Below are positions 23,599-26,229 of a stretch of 26,229 bases of DNA, one piece after another; position 1 is the stretch's first letter; each line of letters opens with the position of its first letter. The stretch is from an uncultured Prevotella sp. (GTDB taxonomy: Bacteria > Bacteroidota > Bacteroidia > Bacteroidales > Bacteroidaceae): the NCBI GenBank assembly GCA_900769275.1, contig CAAGGA010000025.1, positions 1 through 26,229 on the forward strand, read 5' to 3'. The notes beneath the pieces are model-generated. The model saw only the letters and a program-made list of their open reading frames with translations, was not told the DNA's origin and made no database searches. Position numbers and translations under genes: made by a program.

Positions 23599-25401
23599 AT
23601 GCAGGATATAAGAAACATAGCAATAATAGCACACGTTGACCACGGCAAGACGACACTGGTTGACAAAATGATGCTCGCAGGTAAACTATTCCGTGACGGA
23701 CAGAACAATTCCGACCAAGTGCTTGACGCCAATGACCTTGAGAGAGAGAGAGGCATTACCATTCTCTCCAAGAACGTCTCCATCAACTGGAAAGGGACAA
23801 AGATTAACATCATCGACACCCCGGGACACTCCGACTTCGGAGGAGAAGTGGAACGAGTGCTCAACATGGCAGACGGATGCATTCTCCTCGTCGATGCCTT
23901 CGAGGGACCGATGCCGCAGACACGCTTTGTGCTGCAGAAAGCATTACAGATAGGACTGAAGCCCATCGTCGTAGTCAACAAGGTAGATAAGCCCAACTGC
24001 CGCCCGGAAGAAGTATATGAGATGGTCTTCGACCTTATGTTCTCGCTGAATGCCACGGAAGAGCAGCTTGACTTCCCCGTAGTATATGGTTCAGCGAAGA
24101 ACGGATGGATGGCAGAAGACTACAACGCTCCGACCGATAACATCGACTATCTCCTCGACAAAATCGTGGAGGTGATACCCGCTCCGGAGCATTTGGACGG
24201 CACGCCACAGATGCTTATCACGTCCCTCGACTTCAGTTCCTACACCGGACGCATCGCTGTAGGACGGATACACCGCGGCACGCTGAAAGAAGGAATGAAC
24301 GTCACCGTGGCACATCGTGACGGCACCATGGAGAAGACAAGGATAAAAGAGGTGCACACATTCGACGGAATGGGGCACACCAAGGTGGCGGAAGTGGAGA
24401 GCGGAGACATCTGCGCCATAGTAGGACTGGAGAGATTCGAGATAGGCGACACCATCTGCGACTTCGAGACCCCCGAGCCGCTGCCTCCCATAGCCATTGA
24501 CGAGCCAACCATGTCGATGCTCTTCACCATCAACGACTCCCCATTCTTCGGCAAGGAGGGAAAGTACGTCACCTCACGACATATCAACGACCGCCTGCAA
24601 AGAGAACTCGAAAAGAACCTGGCACTGCGCGTAGAGCCTTTCGAGGATGCCACAGACCGGTGGGTGGTGAGCGGACGCGGCGTGCTGCACCTCTCCGTGC
24701 TCATCGAGACCATGCGGCGAGAGGGATACGAACTGCAAGTGGGACAGCCCACGGTAATCTACAAGGAGATTGACGGCGAGAGATGCGAACCTATCGAGGA
24801 ACTGACCATCAACGTGCCGGAAGAGTTCTCCAGCAAGATGATTGACATGGTGACACGCCGCAAGGGCGAGATGACAAGTATGGAAAGTCAGGGCGGACGC
24901 ATCAACATAGAGTTCGACATACCCTCCCGAGGCATCATGGGACTGCGCACCAACGTCCTCACGGCATCGCAGGGAGAAGCCATCATGGCACATAGGTTCA
25001 AGGAATACCAGCCATATAAGGGAGAGATAGTGCGGCGCATCAACGGTTCGATGATAGCCTTGGAGACGGGCACTGCCTTCGCCTACTCCATCGACAAGCT
25101 GCAAGACCGCGGCAAATTCTTCATCGACCCGGGCGAAGAGGTATATTGCGGGCAAGTAGTAGGCGAGCACGTTCACGACAACGACCTCGTCATCAACGTG
25201 ACAAAGGCAAAACAGCTCACCAACGTCCGCGCCTCAGGCACCGATGACAAGGCACGCATCATCCCACGGACGGTGCTCTCTCTTGAGGAATGCCTCGAAT
25301 ACATCAAGGCAGACGAGTTCGTGGAAGTGACACCAAAGTCGATGAGAATGCGAAAGATAATACTCGACCACCTCGAGCGCAAGCGTGCCAACAGGGAATA
25401 G
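23599..25401 (+). CDS. typA: Ribosome-associated translational GTPase TypA/BipA
   Basis: A 600-residue translation-factor GTPase that binds the 70S ribosome and helps 50S assembly and stress or cold growth. The GTPase domain has G1 AHVDHGKTT (11-19), switch ERERGITI (48-55), G3 DTPGHSDF (73-80), and G4 NKVD (127-130). The beta-barrel domain II is about 205-300, the EF-G-like domains III and V follow, and the BipA-specific C-terminal domain is about 485-600. Length is normal (about 600-610). The leader is the repeat element plus an A-rich tract directly before the ATG, fitting Bacteroidetes initiation without Shine-Dalgarno pairing. No own promoter is apparent, so it may be cotranscribed with yfhO. 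Confidence 0.97.
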   Translation: MQDIRNIAIIAHVDHGKTTLVDKMMLAGKLFRDGQNNSDQVLDANDLERERGITILSKNVSINWKGTKINIIDTPGHSDFGGEVERVLNMADGCILLVDAFEGPMPQTRFVLQKALQIGLKPIVVVNKVDKPNCRPEEVYEMVFDLMFSLNATEEQLDFPVVYGSAKNGWMAEDYNAPTDNIDYLLDKIVEVIPAPEHLDGTPQMLITSLDFSSYTGRIAVGRIHRGTLKEGMNVTVAHRDGTMEKTRIKEVHTFDGMGHTKVAEVESGDICAIVGLERFEIGDTICDFETPEPLPPIAIDEPTMSMLFTINDSPFFGKEGKYVTSRHINDRLQRELEKNLALRVEPFEDATDRWVVSGRGVLHLSVLIETMRREGYELQVGQPTVIYKEIDGERCEPIEELTINVPEEFSSKMIDMVTRRKGEMTSMESQGGRINIEFDIPSRGIMGLRTNVLTASQGEAIMAHRFKEYQPYKGEIVRRINGSMIALETGTAFAYSIDKLQDRGKFFIDPGEEVYCGQVVGEHVHDNDLVINVTKAKQLTNVRASGTDDKARIIPRTVLSLEECLEYIKADEFVEVTPKSMRMRKIILDHLERKRANRE

Positions 25402-25437
25402 TTGATGGTTGTGGGGTGATGGTTAGTCATACAACCG
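25402..25437 (+). repeat. Remnant G/T arm after typA
   Basis: GATGGTTGTGGGGTGATGGTT followed by a short ACAACCGCATAAG segment resembles a decayed or truncated octamer-arm element. It again starts immediately after a stop codon on the plus strand. Confidence 0.45.
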
Positions 25438-25600
25438 CATAAGAACAAAACCTCATTGATCAAGCGATTATCATATACACATATAATAAGGTGTATAGCA
25501 CTACTACTGACAACGGCATTTCCGGCAGTGCTTGGAGCTCGCACAATGGGCTGCTACGGCGGACGTGCGCTCATATAAATCATGCGCATCGAGAAAAGAC
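25438..25600 (+). other. Structured non-coding stretch downstream of typA
   Basis: No convincing ORF. Several inverted repeats are visible: TATACAC...GTGTATA (about 25474-25498), GCACT...AGTGC (about 25498-25532), and GAG-CT-CGCAC...GTGCG-CTC (about 25535-25572). It leads into the terminator at 25601-25640. It may be a 3' untranslated region of typA or a small RNA; no promoter was identified, so the choice is open. Confidence 0.4.
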
Positions 25601-25640
25601 AATAGGACCTGGCAGTGAATGCGAGGTCCTATTTTTTTTC
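25601..25640 (+). terminator. Rho-independent terminator
   Basis: AATAGGACCT (25601-25610) pairs perfectly with AGGTCCTATT (25624-25633) around a 13-nt loop and is followed by further T residues. It is the clearest intrinsic terminator in the window and presumably ends the yfhO-typA transcript or a small RNA just upstream. Confidence 0.85.
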
Positions 25641-25746
25641 TATGGGTGGGTTTGGGGAACAGATGCTTATAGATACCAAAGCGTTAAACAGCATCAAACA
25701 CTTCGATTATTTTGCAGAAAAGTGCAGAAATTCAAAATATAAATTA

Positions 25747-25754
25747 TAACTTTG
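25747..25754 (+). promoter_or_regulatory. Predicted promoter -7 element (TAACTTTG) ahead of the ATPase remnant
   Basis: TAACTTTG followed by CAACAG fits TAnnTTTG and lies about 40 nt before the ATG at 25795, so the remnant still has its ancestral promoter. Confidence 0.6.
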
Positions 25755-25794
25755 CAACAGAAATTCAAAATGGCAATTTGAAGAAGAACGTTGT

Positions 25795-26134
25795 ATGATT
25801 ACCAAAGATGAAATAAAACAGATTCTCGCATCCAACCAGAAGGATGTGGAAAATTTCAAAATAATCCCCCGCACACTACCTGCGGATGAGTTCCCGTGCT
25901 ACGTATTTGTAGGAGTGCGTCGTGCCGGAAGAGGAACTGGCTATCCAAGTGTCATACAGTATGTTGCAGTCACCCGACACATTCAACCGCGAAGTAACTG
26001 CATTGAAAAGACTCCCCACTGTACTTTCATGCCGCCACAGGCTGGTATTGACAAACGATGAATCAAGTGAGACAGAGGATGAATATGGCAAAATAGAAAT
26101 CATGCCAGTGTGGAAGTGGCTGATATCATTATAG
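25795..26134 (+). pseudogene. Remnant of an AAA+ ATPase with DUF4143-type C-terminus, large internal deletion
   Basis: The first frame gives MITKDEIKQILASNQKDVEN and continues to VFVGVRRAG (37-45), the start of a P-loop (normally GVRRAGKS) in the DUF4143-type ATPase family. Homology then stops and the frame ends at 26061 after unrelated residues. From 25922 the +1 frame encodes ELAIQVSYSMLQSPDTFNRE and then RLVLTNDESSETEDEYGKIE, MPVWKWLIS: the normal C-terminus of the same family. Nearly all of the ATPase core (intact relatives are around 380-450 residues) is missing between the two. The simplest explanation is one out-of-frame deletion of an intact gene. The intact family's function is not well defined. 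Confidence 0.75.
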
Positions 26135-26176
26135 CTTTATTCCTCTGACTTTTTACATGACTTATACTAGAAAAAG

Positions 26177-26209
26177 TTGTCACTTTAGGAGCTAAAAATT
26201 AAGTGACAA
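26177..26209. repeat. Short inverted repeat at the right edge
   Basis: TTGTCACTT (26177-26185) and AAGTGACAA (26201-26209) form a perfect 9-bp stem with a 15-nt loop. An ATG at 26209 opens a frame to the edge (MKHKTRT), too short to identify. It might be a regulatory stem or the end of a mobile element outside the window. Confidence 0.4.
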
Positions 26210-26229
26210 TGAAGCACAAAACAAGAACA

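Overview
The window looks like chromosome from a Bacteroidales bacterium, most likely a gut or rumen Prevotella-type organism. The evidence is TAnnTTTG promoter elements instead of sigma70 boxes, start codons with A-rich leaders instead of clear Shine-Dalgarno sites, a Bacteroidetes-type DnaA, a TonB receptor of a Bacteroidetes-type family, and a polysaccharide-degradation gene cluster. No rRNA, tRNA, CRISPR array, phage or complete insertion sequence was recognised. Species assignment from this alone is inference.

Left arm (1-7090, minus strand): four secreted glycosidases, transcribed leftwards and nearly abutting: GH115 alpha-glucuronidase, GH29 alpha-L-fucosidase-like, GH97 alpha-glycosidase, and a GH31 enzyme cut by the left edge. 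All remove alpha-linked decorations, which fits trimming of a complex (glucurono)xylan or similar hemicellulose. A 1.2-kb divergent spacer (6936-8162) holds promoters for both directions and several repeats.

Centre (8163-17489, plus strand): an APC-family permease followed by both subunits of B12-dependent ethanolamine ammonia-lyase (eutB, eutC), a compact ethanolamine uptake and cleavage unit. Then come a free-standing protein resembling the C-terminal module of B12-dependent ribonucleotide reductase, folB, a periplasmic N-acetylmuramoyl-L-alanine amidase with a repeat-coded linker, an MCE/MlaD-type lipid-transport protein, dnaA and L-rhamnose mutarotase (rhaM).

Right arm (17490-26229): on the minus strand, tcdA (tRNA ct6A dehydratase) followed by a TonB-dependent receptor with an unusual long leader, convergent with rhaM. 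On the plus strand, a YfhO-family membrane protein and the GTPase typA/bipA, then a structured intergenic stretch ending in an intrinsic terminator, and the deleted remnant of an AAA+/DUF4143-type ATPase at the right edge.

The most striking feature is not a gene. At every long junction between co-directional plus-strand genes there is a short-period tandem repeat element. A G/T-rich arm follows the upstream stop codon, then comes a short core, then the complementary A/C-rich arm, which usually runs up to the next start codon. The repeat unit is mostly 8 nt (GTTGTTTR / YAAACAAC, or GGTTATNN / CCGTACAA-like variants). Cores are shared between distant copies, sometimes in inverted orientation, and a related octamer tract lies inside the amidase coding sequence. 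This is the best candidate in the window for an undescribed system.
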